A stretch of 36,356 bases of DNA, taken from positions 1 through 36,356 of the forward strand of contig JAQGJU010000140.1 in the NCBI GenBank assembly GCA_028290465.1, given 5' to 3'. Positions 17,292-26,932 of this stretch are shown here, one piece after another. The position numbers were made by a program, and so were the translations under genes. Position 1 is the first letter of the stretch; every line of letters begins with the position of its first letter. This stretch comes from Xanthobacteraceae bacterium. GTDB taxonomy: Bacteria > Pseudomonadota > Alphaproteobacteria > Rhizobiales > Xanthobacteraceae. The notes beneath the pieces are model-generated. The model was not told the origin of the DNA. It made no database searches and saw nothing but the letters and a program-made list of their open reading frames with translations.

Positions 17292-19382
17292 ATGTTCAAT
17301 CGATTGTCGGTCAATGCACTGCTGAAAACGGTCATCGCGGTCCTGGTCGCGGCCGTCATGGTCGTACTGTCGATGGGCGCGCTGGATTCCTGGACCCGGC
17401 TGCAATCCATCAACCGGATCACGGGGGTCGCGGCGGCTTCCAGCCATATCTTCAAGGCGCTGCATAATCTGCGCACCGACCGCGTGCAGACGGTTCGCAT
17501 GATGGCCGACGACAAAACGTCGGCCGCACTCAGCGCCGCGCACCTAGCAAACCGGGTCGCCGTGATGGACGGCCTGAAGGCCACCCACGCTTTGTTGAAG
17601 GATGCCGATCTGGCCGGCCGGCAGGCAACCGTGGACAGTCTCGACAATGCGATCAAGAAATTCACCGCCCTGCATACGGAAACCGCCGCCGCGGCGGCAC
17701 GCCCGAAGGCAGAGCGTCGCGCCGGCCTGGGCCAGGAATACAACAAGGAATCCGGTGATCTCCTGGACATGCTCGACAAATTGTCGTCGCAACTGAGCCG
17801 CTCGATCAAGCTCGCCGACGCCTTCGTCGATCAGATGATGGAAATGAAGCAACTCGCCTGGGTAGTGCGCAACGCCGCCGGCGATGCCTCGGTGCTGGTG
17901 TCGAGCGGCCTGAGCGCGCCGCTGCCGCCGGAGCCGCTGCTAAAATATACCGCCTTCGTCAGCAAGACCGAGACCGCCTGGGCTGCCCTTGAGGAAGTCG
18001 CTGCCGGCCTGGTTTTGCCCACCGCGTTCAATGAGGCCGTCGACAAGACGAAGCGGGAGTTCTTCGCGGGCGACTACCCGCAACTGCGCACCGACATACT
18101 CAAGATGCTGATCGCGGGCGAGAAGCCGAAAATGACCCCTGAGCAATGGACGCCGCTGACGGTGGCAAAGCTCTCATCCGTGCTCGGCGTCGCCGAAATC
18201 GCGCTGGATGTCGCCAAGGATCACGCGGCCGCGCAGCGTGCCATCGCGCAACGCGGCCTGTGGCTGCAACTCGGCCTGTTGGCGGCGGCCCTGGCCGTGG
18301 CGATCGGCCTGATGGTGCTGGTGTCGCGCCGCGTCACCGGGCCGCTGAATGTCATTCAGCACGCGATGTTGAAGCTGGCAGGCGGCGATCTGACCGCGCA
18401 GGTGTCGTTTGGCGCCCGCAAGGACGAAATCGGGGTGCTCGCAAATGCGATGCAGACCTTCAAGGACAGCATGGTCGAGACGGGGCGGCTGCGCGCCGAG
18501 CAACGCGACAGCGAGCAGCATGCCGTCGTACAGCGCAAGGCCGACATGGAAAAGCTGGCCGATGAGTTCAAAGTCGCCGTCGGAGGCATTGTCGATGCGG
18601 TGTCGACCGCTTCGACCGAATTGGAGCGCGCCGCCGGCACACTGACCAAGACCGCCGAGACCACGCAGCAGTTGTCCGGCGTGGTTGCGTCGGCCTCTGA
18701 AGAGGCTTCAGCCAACGTCAATTCGGTCGCCAGCGCGGCCGAAGAGATGTCCGGCTCGGTGCACGAGATCGCCCGGCAGGTGCAGGTGTCCAGCAAGATC
18801 GCGGCCGAAGCCGTGCAGCAGGCGCAGAAGACGGACGCGCGCATCACCGATCTGTCGCATGCGGCGAGCCGGATCGGGGACGTCGTGAAGCTGATCACGG
18901 CGATCGCCGAGCAGACCAATCTGCTGGCGCTCAACGCGACCATCGAAGCCGCCCGCGCCGGCGAAGCCGGTCGCGGCTTCGCCATCGTCGCGCAGGAAGT
19001 GAAGGCACTGGCGGCCCAGACCGCCAAGGCGACCGACGAGATCGGTACGCAGATTTCCAGCATGCAGAACGCGACCCATGAATCGGTCGCTGCGATCAAG
19101 GAAATTGGCGGCACCATCGGGCGGATCGCCGACATCGCGTCGGCCATCACCGTCGCGGTGGAGCAGCAGGGCGCGGCGACGCAGGAGATTTCCCGCAACG
19201 TACAGCGGGCCGCGATGGGTACCGCCGAGGTCGCGGCCAACATCACGGACGTGAGCCGTGGCGCCAGCGAGACTGGTTCGGCGTCATCGCAGGTGCTGGG
19301 CTCGGCGCAGTCGCTGGCCCGCGACAGCGGGCGGCTGCGCGCCGAGGTTGAGAAGTTCGTCAACACCGTCCGCGCGGCCTAG
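17292..19382 (+). CDS. Methyl-accepting chemotaxis protein (first of three in tandem)
   Basis: A 696-residue transmembrane chemoreceptor. TM1 is at about 12-31, a mostly helical periplasmic sensor at 32-322, TM2 at 323-344, HAMP at about 346-398, and the cytoplasmic signalling domain to the end, with the hairpin tip [20 protein letters not shown] at about 539-558. The sensor region near residues 53-70 ([18 protein letters not shown]) is conserved in all three paralogues and faintly recalls NIT-type helical sensors. It ends in VNTVRAA without a CheR/CheB-tethering pentapeptide. The start at 17292 is chosen over 17259 because GGAG lies 6 bases upstream and the paralogues start the same way (M-x-x-R-x-S/T-VNALLK). 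The ligand is unknown. Confidence 0.93.
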   Translation: MFNRLSVNALLKTVIAVLVAAVMVVLSMGALDSWTRLQSINRITGVAAASSHIFKALHNLRTDRVQTVRMMADDKTSAALSAAHLANRVAVMDGLKATHALLKDADLAGRQATVDSLDNAIKKFTALHTETAAAAARPKAERRAGLGQEYNKESGDLLDMLDKLSSQLSRSIKLADAFVDQMMEMKQLAWVVRNAAGDASVLVSSGLSAPLPPEPLLKYTAFVSKTETAWAALEEVAAGLVLPTAFNEAVDKTKREFFAGDYPQLRTDILKMLIAGEKPKMTPEQWTPLTVAKLSSVLGVAEIALDVAKDHAAAQRAIAQRGLWLQLGLLAAALAVAIGLMVLVSRRVTGPLNVIQHAMLKLAGGDLTAQVSFGARKDEIGVLANAMQTFKDSMVETGRLRAEQRDSEQHAVVQRKADMEKLADEFKVAVGGIVDAVSTASTELERAAGTLTKTAETTQQLSGVVASASEEASANVNSVASAAEEMSGSVHEIARQVQVSSKIAAEAVQQAQKTDARITDLSHAASRIGDVVKLITAIAEQTNLLALNATIEAARAGEAGRGFAIVAQEVKALAAQTAKATDEIGTQISSMQNATHESVAAIKEIGGTIGRIADIASAITVAVEQQGAATQEISRNVQRAAMGTAEVAANITDVSRGASETGSASSQVLGSAQSLARDSGRLRAEVEKFVNTVRAA

Positions 19383-19546
19383 AGCCGAGCGCGATCCTGA
19401 AATACCCATCCGAAAATATCGATGCCCGGCAAGGCCGAAACCGACACCTTTTTACCTACGAGGTGGTGGTCAGGGGAACTTTGCTTACTCGGCCTTCATG
19501 AAGCTTCGCTAGAACATGCCGTGGAAGCACATCGGGGACAGGGTCC

Positions 19547-21640
19547 ATGTTGAATCGCGTTTCGGTCAATGCGCTGTTGAAGATAGTCGTCACGGCGCTG
19601 GTTGCGGCCGTCATGGTCGTGTTGACGATCGGGGCATTCGAATCCTGGAGCCGTCTGAAGACGGTCAATCGGATCACCGCGGTGACCGAGGCCTCGGCGC
19701 ACATGTTTACGGCGCTGCATAATCTGCGCCTGGACCGGACTTTCACCACCCGCGAATTGAATACCGACCAAGTCGTGCCGAGCCTGAACAGTCAGGCGCA
19801 GGAAGCCCGCGCTGGCGAGGTGCCGGCCCTCAAGGCCGCGCTCGGTGCACTGGAGCGCATCGATTTTGCCGGACAAAAGTCCGCCATGACCGCGCTTGAT
19901 GCTTCGATCAAGAAGCTGAGCGTGTTGCATGTCGAATCCGCTGCGGCCGTCAGCCAGCCCAAGGCGCAGCGCCGCCCGGCATTGAGCAAGGAATTCGAAG
20001 CCGAGACCACCGTGCTGATCGAGACGCTGGAGAAGGCATCGACGGACATCGCCCGGCTGGTGAAGCTGGAAGACGCCTTTGTCGATCAACTGCTGGAGTT
20101 GAAGGAACTGGCCTGGCTGGTGCGCTTCTCCGGCGGCGATGCTTCGGTCATCGTATCCAATGGCCTCGGCTCGGGGAAGGTCGCGCCCGACGCGATGCTC
20201 AAATACACCGCCATCACCACGCAGATCGACAGCACCTGGGCTATCTTGGAACGTCAGGCTGCCGGCCTGAAGCTGCCGGCGAGGTTTACTGACGCGGTCG
20301 TCAAGGCAAACCAGGAATTCTTTGCGCCGGACTTCAAGGCGTTGCGCCTCCGGCTGATAACCGCGCTGGTCAATGGTGAAAAGCCGCCGATGACCCCGGC
20401 GCAGTGGACGCCTGGATCGGTCGGCAAGCTCAAGGCGTTGCTTGGCGTCGCCGACGCCGCGCTGGAAGCTGCGATGGATCATGCCGTGCGCCAGCGCGTG
20501 ATCGCGTCAAACGGTCTTAAATTGCAGCTCGGCCTGCTGGCCGTGGCGCTGGTGGTGGCGATCGGCTTGATGGTGCTGATCTCGCGCCGCGTCACCGGGC
20601 CGCTGAATGTCATTCAGCACGCGATGCTGAAGCTGGCCGGCGGCGACCTGACCGCGCAGGTGTCATTCGGCGACCGCAAGGACGAGATCGGCGCGCTCGC
20701 CGGATCGATGCAAACCTTCAAGGACAGCATGATCGAGGCGGACCGCCTGCGGGGCGAACAAAAAGAAACCGATTTGCGCGCCGGCGTGCAGCGCAAGACC
20801 GACATGGAAAGGCTGGCCGACGAATTCCAGTCCGCCGTCGGCAATATCGTCGACGCGGTGTCGACCGCTTCGACCGAATTGGAACGCGCCGCCGGTACGC
20901 TGACCAAGACCGCCGAGACCACGCAGCAATTGTCCGGTGTGGTGGCGGCGGCGTCCGAAGAAGCCTCGGCCAACGTCAATTCGGTCGCCAGCGCGGCCGA
21001 GGAGATGTCCGGCTCGGTGGACGAGATCGCCCGGCAGGTTCAGGTGTCGAGCAAGATCGCGGCCGAAGCCGTGCAGCAGGCGCAGAAGACCGACGCCCGA
21101 ATCACCGAACTGTCCAACGCGGCGAGCCGCATCGGCGACGTGGTGAAGTTGATCACGGCGATTGCCGAACAGACCAACCTGCTGGCCCTCAATGCGACCA
21201 TCGAAGCCGCCCGCGCCGGCGAGGCCGGTCGCGGCTTCGCGGTCGTCGCCAGCGAAGTCAAGGCGCTGGCGGCCCAGACCGCGAAGGCGACCGACGAGAT
21301 CGGCACGCAGATTTCCAGCATGCAGAACGCGACCCATGAATCGGTCGCTGCGATCAAGGAAATTGGCGGCACCATCGGGCGGATCGCCGACATCGCGTCG
21401 GCCATCACCGTCGCGGTGGAGCAGCAGGGTGCGGCGACGCAGGAGATTTCCAGCAACGTGCAGCAGGCCGCGATGGGCACCGCTGAGGTCGCGGCGAACA
21501 TCACCGATGTCAGCCGCGGCGCCAGCGAGACCGGTTCGGCGTCATCGCAGGTGCTGGGCTCGGCACAGTCACTGGCCCGCGACAGCGGCCGGCTGCGCGC
21601 CGAGGTCGAGAAGTTCGTCAATACGGTCCGGGCGGCTTAA
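19547..21640 (+). CDS. Methyl-accepting chemotaxis protein (second of three in tandem)
   Basis: A 697-residue paralogue with the same plan: TM1 about 12-31, periplasmic helical sensor to about 323, TM2, HAMP, and a signalling domain nearly identical in protein sequence to its neighbours. The sensor has the conserved [18 protein letters not shown] segment but differs from the others over much of residues 70-320, so a different ligand is likely. From 21305 to 21429 its DNA is identical to the first receptor over 125 bases, including synonymous positions. A GGACAGGG sequence precedes the ATG. A 163-base spacer separates it from the first receptor, enough for its own promoter, though none is obvious. 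Confidence 0.93.
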   Translation: MLNRVSVNALLKIVVTALVAAVMVVLTIGAFESWSRLKTVNRITAVTEASAHMFTALHNLRLDRTFTTRELNTDQVVPSLNSQAQEARAGEVPALKAALGALERIDFAGQKSAMTALDASIKKLSVLHVESAAAVSQPKAQRRPALSKEFEAETTVLIETLEKASTDIARLVKLEDAFVDQLLELKELAWLVRFSGGDASVIVSNGLGSGKVAPDAMLKYTAITTQIDSTWAILERQAAGLKLPARFTDAVVKANQEFFAPDFKALRLRLITALVNGEKPPMTPAQWTPGSVGKLKALLGVADAALEAAMDHAVRQRVIASNGLKLQLGLLAVALVVAIGLMVLISRRVTGPLNVIQHAMLKLAGGDLTAQVSFGDRKDEIGALAGSMQTFKDSMIEADRLRGEQKETDLRAGVQRKTDMERLADEFQSAVGNIVDAVSTASTELERAAGTLTKTAETTQQLSGVVAAASEEASANVNSVASAAEEMSGSVDEIARQVQVSSKIAAEAVQQAQKTDARITELSNAASRIGDVVKLITAIAEQTNLLALNATIEAARAGEAGRGFAVVASEVKALAAQTAKATDEIGTQISSMQNATHESVAAIKEIGGTIGRIADIASAITVAVEQQGAATQEISSNVQQAAMGTAEVAANITDVSRGASETGSASSQVLGSAQSLARDSGRLRAEVEKFVNTVRAA

Positions 21641-21879
21641 GCCGGCTCCGTCATCTCGTGTAGCCTATACGCTCGATCCGACGGCGAACGCCGCCGGTGC
21701 GCTGGGCACGCCCGGCCGACCCATGTCGACGGGCTGTGCGTACAAAATCTTTACGCGCCATCCACCAAGATGTCAGAGGTAAGCGGCCTTTCGCCATGCG
21801 CGAAATGCATGACTTTTGCAGAGTAACTTAACGGTGTGCCTCTACAACGCCGGTGCAAATCGGCAATCAGAGGTCTGCT

Positions 21880-23973
21880 ATGCTCGATCGAGTCACGGTC
21901 AACGCGCTGCTCAAGTCCGTCATCGCCACGTTGGCTCTCGGCGTCATGGTCGTGCTGACAATGGGAGCCTGGCAATCCTGGAATCGTGTGGCGAGCGCCA
22001 AGCGGATTGAAACGGTCACTGAGGCATCTACCCATCTGTTTGCGGCCCTGCATAATCTTCGCCTGGACCGCACTTTCTCGGCCCGCGATCATGTCGCCGA
22101 CCGGCAATTTTCCGAGATGAACGCCACCGTCAAGAGTTCGCGGGACGCCGAAATGGCGGCGCTGAAATCGGCCCTGAAGGTGCTGGAGACCATCGAGTTC
22201 CCGGACCGGCAGGCGGTGCTGTCCGCGTTCGACGATTCCATCAAGAAACTGACCGCGCTGCAGGCGGAATCCGCCACGGCGCTGCTTCAGCCGAAGGCGG
22301 CGCGCCGGCCCGGCCTTGCGGCGGACTATTCCAAGGAAACCGCCGGTCTGGTTGAGATGGTGGAAAAAATATCGACTCAACTGATCTGGCTGGTGAACCT
22401 CGAGGACGCCTTCGTCGATCGGCTGATGGAGTTGAAGCATCTAGCTTGGCTGGTGCGCGACGCCGCCGGCGATGCCGCCACCATGGTGTCCAATGGGCTC
22501 GCCGGACTGCCGCTGCCGCCCGACGCCTTCGTCAAATATACCGTCGCCGTCACCAAGATCGAGAGCACCTGGGCGATTCTGGAAACCATCGCGGGCGGCT
22601 TGCAATTGCCGGCAACGTTCTCCGGCGCCATGTCCAAAGCCAAGAACGAATTCTTCGCCGCCGACTACACCGATCTGCGGAACAAGACCTTGAAGGCGAT
22701 GGCCGCAGGCGAACCAGCCGGCATCAAGGTCGAAGCCTGGGCGCCCATGTCTGTCGCGCGGCTGCGCGCGCTGCTGAGCGTCGCCGAGGTTGCGCTGGAC
22801 GTTGCCGAGGAACACGCCGTCGCGCAGCACGCCGCAGCGATGCGGGCGTTGTGGGTCCAGCTTGGTTTGCTGACGATCGCGGCGGTGCTGGCCGCCGGCA
22901 TGATGCTGCTGGTGTCGCGTCGTGTCACCCAGCCCTTGCATGTCATCCAGGAAGGCATGTTGAAGCTGGCCGGAGGCGACCTGTCGGCGACGGTGTCGTT
23001 CGCCGGTCGCAAGGACGAGATCGGCGCGCTCGGCAGCACCATGCAGACCTTCAAGGACAGCATGACCGAGGCGGACCGCCTGCGGGCCGAGCAAAAGGAA
23101 ACCGAGTTGCGCGCCGGTGTGCAGCGCAAGGCCGAGATGGAAAAGCTGGCCGATGAGTTCAAGGTCGCCGTCGGCGGCATTGTCGACGCGGTGTCGACCG
23201 CTTCGACCGAGTTGGAGCACGCCGCCGGCACACTGACCAAGACGGCCGAGACCACGCAGCGGCTTTCGGGAGTCGTTGCGGCCGCGTCCGAAGAAGCTTC
23301 CGCCAACGTCAGTTCAGTCGCCAGCGCGGCCGAAGAGATGTCCGGCTCGGTGGACGAGATCGCCCGGCAAGTTCAGGTATCCAGCAAAATCGCAGCCGAA
23401 GCCGTGCAGCAGGCGCAGAAGACCGATGCGCGCATCACCGATCTGTCGCATGCCGCGAGCCGGATCGGCGACGTGGTGAAGCTGATCACCGCGATTGCCG
23501 AGCAGACCAACCTGCTGGCGCTCAATGCCACCATCGAAGCCGCCCGCGCCGGCGAGGCCGGTCGCGGTTTTGCGGTCGTGGCGAGCGAAGTCAAGGCGCT
23601 GGCGGCTCAGACCGCCAAGGCGACCGACGAGATCGGCACGCAGATTTCCAGCATGCAGACGGCGACGCAGGAATCGGTGTCGGCCATCAAGGAAATCGGC
23701 GGCACCATCGGGCGCATTGCCGACATTGCGTCGGCCATCACTATCGCGGTGGAGCAGCAGGGCGCGGCGACGCAGGAGATTTCCCGCAATGTGCAGCAGG
23801 CCGCGATGGGCACCGCCGAGGTCGCGGCGAACATCACCGACGTCAGCCGTGGCGCCAGCGAGACCGGTTCGGCGTCGTCGCAGGTGCTGGGCTCGGCACA
23901 GTCGCTGGCCCGCGACAGTGGCCGGCTGCGCGCCGAGGTCGAGAAGTTCGTCAACACGGTGCGGGCGGCTTAG
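21880..23973 (+). CDS. Methyl-accepting chemotaxis protein (third of three in tandem)
   Basis: A 697-residue paralogue beginning [14 protein letters not shown], with the same TM1-sensor-TM2-HAMP-signalling layout and the ending VNTVRAA. AGAGGT precedes the ATG at 21880, which is why it is preferred to an in-frame ATG at 21853. Its signalling domain is nearly the same as the other two, but it uses [15 protein letters not shown] where they have [15 protein letters not shown], and its codons there differ, so it did not share the exact tract found in the first two. The sensor has [19 protein letters not shown] 239-base spacer precedes it. Confidence 0.93.
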   Translation: MLDRVTVNALLKSVIATLALGVMVVLTMGAWQSWNRVASAKRIETVTEASTHLFAALHNLRLDRTFSARDHVADRQFSEMNATVKSSRDAEMAALKSALKVLETIEFPDRQAVLSAFDDSIKKLTALQAESATALLQPKAARRPGLAADYSKETAGLVEMVEKISTQLIWLVNLEDAFVDRLMELKHLAWLVRDAAGDAATMVSNGLAGLPLPPDAFVKYTVAVTKIESTWAILETIAGGLQLPATFSGAMSKAKNEFFAADYTDLRNKTLKAMAAGEPAGIKVEAWAPMSVARLRALLSVAEVALDVAEEHAVAQHAAAMRALWVQLGLLTIAAVLAAGMMLLVSRRVTQPLHVIQEGMLKLAGGDLSATVSFAGRKDEIGALGSTMQTFKDSMTEADRLRAEQKETELRAGVQRKAEMEKLADEFKVAVGGIVDAVSTASTELEHAAGTLTKTAETTQRLSGVVAAASEEASANVSSVASAAEEMSGSVDEIARQVQVSSKIAAEAVQQAQKTDARITDLSHAASRIGDVVKLITAIAEQTNLLALNATIEAARAGEAGRGFAVVASEVKALAAQTAKATDEIGTQISSMQTATQESVSAIKEIGGTIGRIADIASAITIAVEQQGAATQEISRNVQQAAMGTAEVAANITDVSRGASETGSASSQVLGSAQSLARDSGRLRAEVEKFVNTVRAA

Positions 23974-23984
23974 GTCGTCGACAA

Positions 23985-24010
23985 TTCGCCGCGGCTCAGT
24001 CCGCGGCGAA
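23985..24010. terminator. Hairpin between convergent chemoreceptor and rpe genes
   Basis: Perfect 10-base arms TTCGCCGCGG (23985-23994) and CCGCGGCGAA (24001-24010) around a 6-base loop fill most of the 39-base gap between converging stop codons. Neither side has a strong U-tract. A bidirectional transcript-end or mRNA-protecting hairpin is the likeliest role. Confidence 0.5.
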
Positions 24011-24012
24011 CG

Positions 24013-24696
24013 TCACGCGGCTTCGCCGCGCGCCAGCGACGCCGCATGGCGGATCGCCGCGATGTTGGTCGCGTAGGCCGAAGGCCCGCCCTTGAACACA
24101 GCCGAACCGGCCACCATCGCATTGGCGCCGGCGGCCGCGATCTCGGCCGCATTGGCCGGCGTGACGCCGCCATCGACTTCGATGTCGATCGGCCGGCCGC
24201 CGGCGAGCGCGCGCAGCGCGCGGATCTTGTCCAGCGCGCCCGGAATGAAGGCCTGGCCGCCGAAGCCCGGATTGACCGACATCACCAGGATCAGATCGAC
24301 GAGATCGATCACCGGCTCGATGGCGCTGGCATGCGTGCCCGGATTGAGCGTGACGCCGACCTTCTTGCCGAGCGTCCGGATCGCCTGCAACGAACGATGA
24401 AGATGCGGCCCGGCTTCGGCATGCACCGTGATGATGTCGGCGCCCGCTTTGGCGAAGGCTTCGAGATACGGATCGCACGGGGCGATCATCAGGTGCACGT
24501 CGAACGGCTTGGCGCTGTGCGGGCGTAGCGCCTTCACGACGTCCGGCCCGATGGTGATGTTCGGGACGAAATGACCGTCCATCACGTCGACATGGATCCA
24601 GTCGGCGCCGGCCGCGTCGATGGCGCGGACTTCCTCGCCGAGCTTGGCAAAGTCGGCGGACAGGATCGAGGGCGCGATGGCGAGCGGTCGGGACAA
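24013..24696 (-). CDS. rpe: Ribulose-phosphate 3-epimerase
   Basis: A 227-residue TIM-barrel epimerase interconverting ribulose 5-phosphate and xylulose 5-phosphate in the pentose phosphate and Calvin pathways. The opening [14 protein letters not shown] is diagnostic. The metal ligands H35 and D37 (HVDVMDG), H68 (DVHLMI) and D175 (EVDGGV) are all present, as is the phosphate-binding [10 protein letters not shown] loop. The start codon is TTG (24694-24696), supported by GGAGG 7 bases upstream and by exact placement of the family N-terminus. It converges on the third chemoreceptor gene. Confidence 0.96.
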   Translation of the reverse strand: MSRPLAIAPSILSADFAKLGEEVRAIDAAGADWIHVDVMDGHFVPNITIGPDVVKALRPHSAKPFDVHLMIAPCDPYLEAFAKAGADIITVHAEAGPHLHRSLQAIRTLGKKVGVTLNPGTHASAIEPVIDLVDLILVMSVNPGFGGQAFIPGALDKIRALRALAGGRPIDIEVDGGVTPANAAEIAAAGANAMVAGSAVFKGGPSAYATNIAAIRHAASLARGEAA

Positions 24697-25061
24697 GACG
24701 GCCTCCAGTCCGCCCGATGAGTCGGGCGATCAGATCGGATATCGCCCCGCGTAACACGCCGGCCAGAGCGTTTTCAAGTGAAGTGGGAATCCACTTCACA
24801 TTAAGAAAACGCGTCTGTTTAAACACTTAGAGCGCGTCCGGACGCAAAACCGGTAGCCACTTTTGCTGGACGCGCTCTTCCCCGCAACGCATCGGCAAGA
24901 CCTGCCCAGAACGCCGAAAGCCGGCAGATCCTGCCGCGTCCGGCCGCGCGTGCAGGCGTAAAAATCCTTTGTTTTCAACGGGTGTCGTTCGGCACGCTCC
25001 TTGCGAAGGATGTGCCAAGGAATTGCGGCCGGTGTGCCGCGCATCGACGAACGGAGTACGC
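24697..25061. other. 365-base gene-free spacer
   Basis: This spacer separates the divergent starts of rpe and the EF-hand gene. It holds the rpe ribosome-binding site (GGAGG on the minus strand near 24704-24710), a composite palindromic repeat at 24765-24877, and an AT-richer stretch near 24958-24980 (AAAATCCTTTGTTTTCAAC) that could hold the EF-hand gene promoter. I see no further ORF or RNA gene. Confidence 0.5.
24765..24877. repeat. Composite palindromic intergenic repeat, full-length copy
   Basis: Two palindromic modules are joined. Module one has GCGTTTTC (24768-24775) with GAAAACGC (24805-24812), enclosing GTGAAGTGG (24778-24786) with CCACTTCAC (24791-24799). Module two has GAGCGCGTCC (24830-24839) with GGACGCGCTC (24868-24877). 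Module one and the end of module two recur at 9253-9317 with the middle missing. It resembles intergenic repeats that are abundant in Hyphomicrobiales. Confidence 0.8.
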
Positions 25062-25661
25062 ATGATTCAATTTGGAGCCATGGCGGCGATCGGCGGGCTT
25101 AGCGCGCTGAGCAATCTGGTCGGCTCGTCTTCGACGACGGCCAATAGCAGCAAATCCGGCGTGGGATCGTTGTTCGCGCCGTCCAGCGACAGCGCGAAGC
25201 CGACGGAGTCTTCCACGCCGACGACCAGCGCCCGCAGCGCATCGACGTTCTCGCCCAGCACGATGGCGAGCATCATCGAGATGCAGAGCCAGCAGTCCGC
25301 ATCCGCGTCGGCGTCGGGCGATACGAGTTCGGGCACGAAGTCGTTGTTCAGCCAACTCGACGCCGATGGCGACGGGCAGGTCAGCAAGGCCGAGCTGGAG
25401 CAGGCTTTTGCCGGCGCTCAAAGCGATAAAATCAAAGAGAAGGCTTCTAGCCTGGCCGACGCGCTGCTGAACAAGCTTGATACCGATGGTGACGGCAAGG
25501 TCAGCGAAAACGAGATGAAGGCCGGGCAGAAAGCAGCGCATGGCCGGCATCGTCAGCCGCCGGTGAACGCGCAGACGACCACCGCGATTCAGGCGCTAAC
25601 AGCCGCCAATGCGGCCGCAACGGCCAGCCTGACGACGAGCGCGATGGCGGCGACGGCCTAA
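25062..25661 (+). CDS. Two-EF-hand calcium-binding-type protein
   Basis: A 199-residue protein with two canonical EF-hand loops: DADGDGQVSKAE at 100-111 and DTDGDGKVSENE at 140-151, each with Asp/Asn at positions 1, 3 and 5 and Glu at 12. The first 95 residues are Ser/Thr/Ala-rich and look disordered; the last 40 are Ala/Thr-rich. The N-terminus MIQFGAMAAIGGLSALSNLV is mildly hydrophobic but lacks a basic start and is not a clear signal peptide, so location is uncertain. The ATG at 25062 has CGGAG upstream and is preferred to one at 24969. Related alphaproteobacterial EF-hand proteins are of unknown role. Confidence 0.82.
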   Translation: MIQFGAMAAIGGLSALSNLVGSSSTTANSSKSGVGSLFAPSSDSAKPTESSTPTTSARSASTFSPSTMASIIEMQSQQSASASASGDTSSGTKSLFSQLDADGDGQVSKAELEQAFAGAQSDKIKEKASSLADALLNKLDTDGDGKVSENEMKAGQKAAHGRHRQPPVNAQTTTAIQALTAANAAATASLTTSAMAATA

Positions 25662-25665
25662 TCGG

Positions 25666-25706
25666 AAAAAAAACGGTCCCAATTTGGCGGGGGCCAATTG
25701 GGACCG
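25666..25706 (-). terminator. Rho-independent terminator, minus strand
   Basis: Perfect 11-base arms CGGTCCCAATT (25674-25684) and AATTGGGACCG (25696-25706). On the minus strand the stem runs into eight consecutive T, a classical terminator 126 bases past the stop of the BASS-type transporter gene. On the plus strand it also lies just after the EF-hand gene stop, but without a U-tract there. Confidence 0.85.
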
Positions 25707-25831
25707 AGGATTACGCTAGTGACGCAACTGTACGCGGGGGTCTGGCTTCCGCGTATCGGGCAGCGCTGTGAGGCTAACGTGGCCGCGTTACAGTGACATG
25801 ACCGCTGTGTGACGGTGCATTTCCAGTAGAA

Positions 25832-26794
25832 TCAATCGCTTGCCCTGTGGATAAAGCGCTGTGCCAGTGGCTTGACCCATAACGGCAACAGATAGATCGG
25901 CAATTGCGCGACGGCGATGTACAGCCATACCAGTTCGGGGGCGCCGGCGCCGGCCGCTGCCAGCATCAGGCCCATATTGCGGCTGCCCGAAGCGAGGCCG
26001 AGCGTAATTGCGGCCCGCCGGCCAAGCGGCCAGAATACCAGCGCGGTAAGTGCGATCAGCACGAAAGTGATGGCGAAGGTAAGTGCGATCAATCCGACGA
26101 TGCGCAGCGGCGCCGTGACGGTCGTGGCTAGCACGCCCTCCATTACGGGGACCGCGAAGACGAATAGCGCGACGACGCTGAGGCCGTCGATGCACGGGTT
26201 CTGCCGCGTGATCGCATCGCGTCCGACCCAATAGCGAATTGCGGCCGCGACCAGCGCCGCGCCGGCCAGCATTGTCACCAAACGTAATCCGAGTGCGAGC
26301 GGAGCGACGGACATTTCCGCGCCGATAAACAATGACGTCAGCAGCGGCGCGGTCAGCGGCGCCAGCAGCGTGCAGGCGATCAACGTGGCCAGCGACAGCG
26401 CGGCATCGAGCCCCATCAGGGCGGCCAGCGTCGGCGACGACATCAGCGGCGGTGCGATCGCCTGCAGCATCAGGGCCAGGAACAGCGCGGGCAACTGTGG
26501 TCCCAGACCAAGCGCCGGCAGCGCGAAGCCGACCAGCAGCGGCACCGCCAGCATGAACCAGACGACCACCGCGACCATCAAGATCGGCCGTGCGAAATAC
26601 CCGCGCAACGCGGCCGGCTCGACTCGGAGAAACGCCAGGCACAGCAGCACGAACAATGACCCGGTAAACAGCGGCCGGAATAGCGGGGCCAGCGGCGGCA
26701 GCACCATGCCCAGGAGGATCGCACCGGCCACCGCGCGGGTGCCCTGACGCCCAAGCCAGGACAGCATGGCCAAGGGGAGAGCAAGCAGGTTCAT
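25832..26794 (-). CDS. BASS-type (bile acid:sodium symporter-like) membrane transporter
   Basis: A 320-residue protein with about nine or ten hydrophobic segments and no signal peptide. GMVLPPLAPLFRPLFTGSL followed by a hydrophobic helix, and the later GLASGSRNMGLMLAAAG segment, match the bile acid:sodium symporter / arsenite-permease-like superfamily, whose second repeat carries a similar small-residue crossover region. The transported solute, probably an organic anion, is unknown. The frame is open to 26893; the start at 26794 is chosen as the first Met before the membrane part, but its Shine-Dalgarno is weak and starts at 26830 or 26893 are possible. It is divergent from a DadA-like oxidoreductase gene. 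Confidence 0.75.
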   Translation of the reverse strand: MNLLALPLAMLSWLGRQGTRAVAGAILLGMVLPPLAPLFRPLFTGSLFVLLCLAFLRVEPAALRGYFARPILMVAVVVWFMLAVPLLVGFALPALGLGPQLPALFLALMLQAIAPPLMSSPTLAALMGLDAALSLATLIACTLLAPLTAPLLTSLFIGAEMSVAPLALGLRLVTMLAGAALVAAAIRYWVGRDAITRQNPCIDGLSVVALFVFAVPVMEGVLATTVTAPLRIVGLIALTFAITFVLIALTALVFWPLGRRAAITLGLASGSRNMGLMLAAAGAGAPELVWLYIAVAQLPIYLLPLWVKPLAQRFIHRASD

Positions 26795-26932
26795 ACAATT
26801 CCGGGTAATGCGGTGGGCGCGCGGCAGCATAGCGGCCAACGCGTGCCGTATGCCTACACGTTCCGTTGCCGCGGTCCACATATCGTGAAACAAACCGGCT
26901 CGCCCATCTGGCCGGGCCTCAGGAGAAACATC

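Noticed and set aside
25788-26879. A 363-codon minus-strand frame overlapping the BASS-type transporter
   Set aside because: Composition is Arg/Ala/Gly-rich without membrane helices; the transporter frame explains the region.
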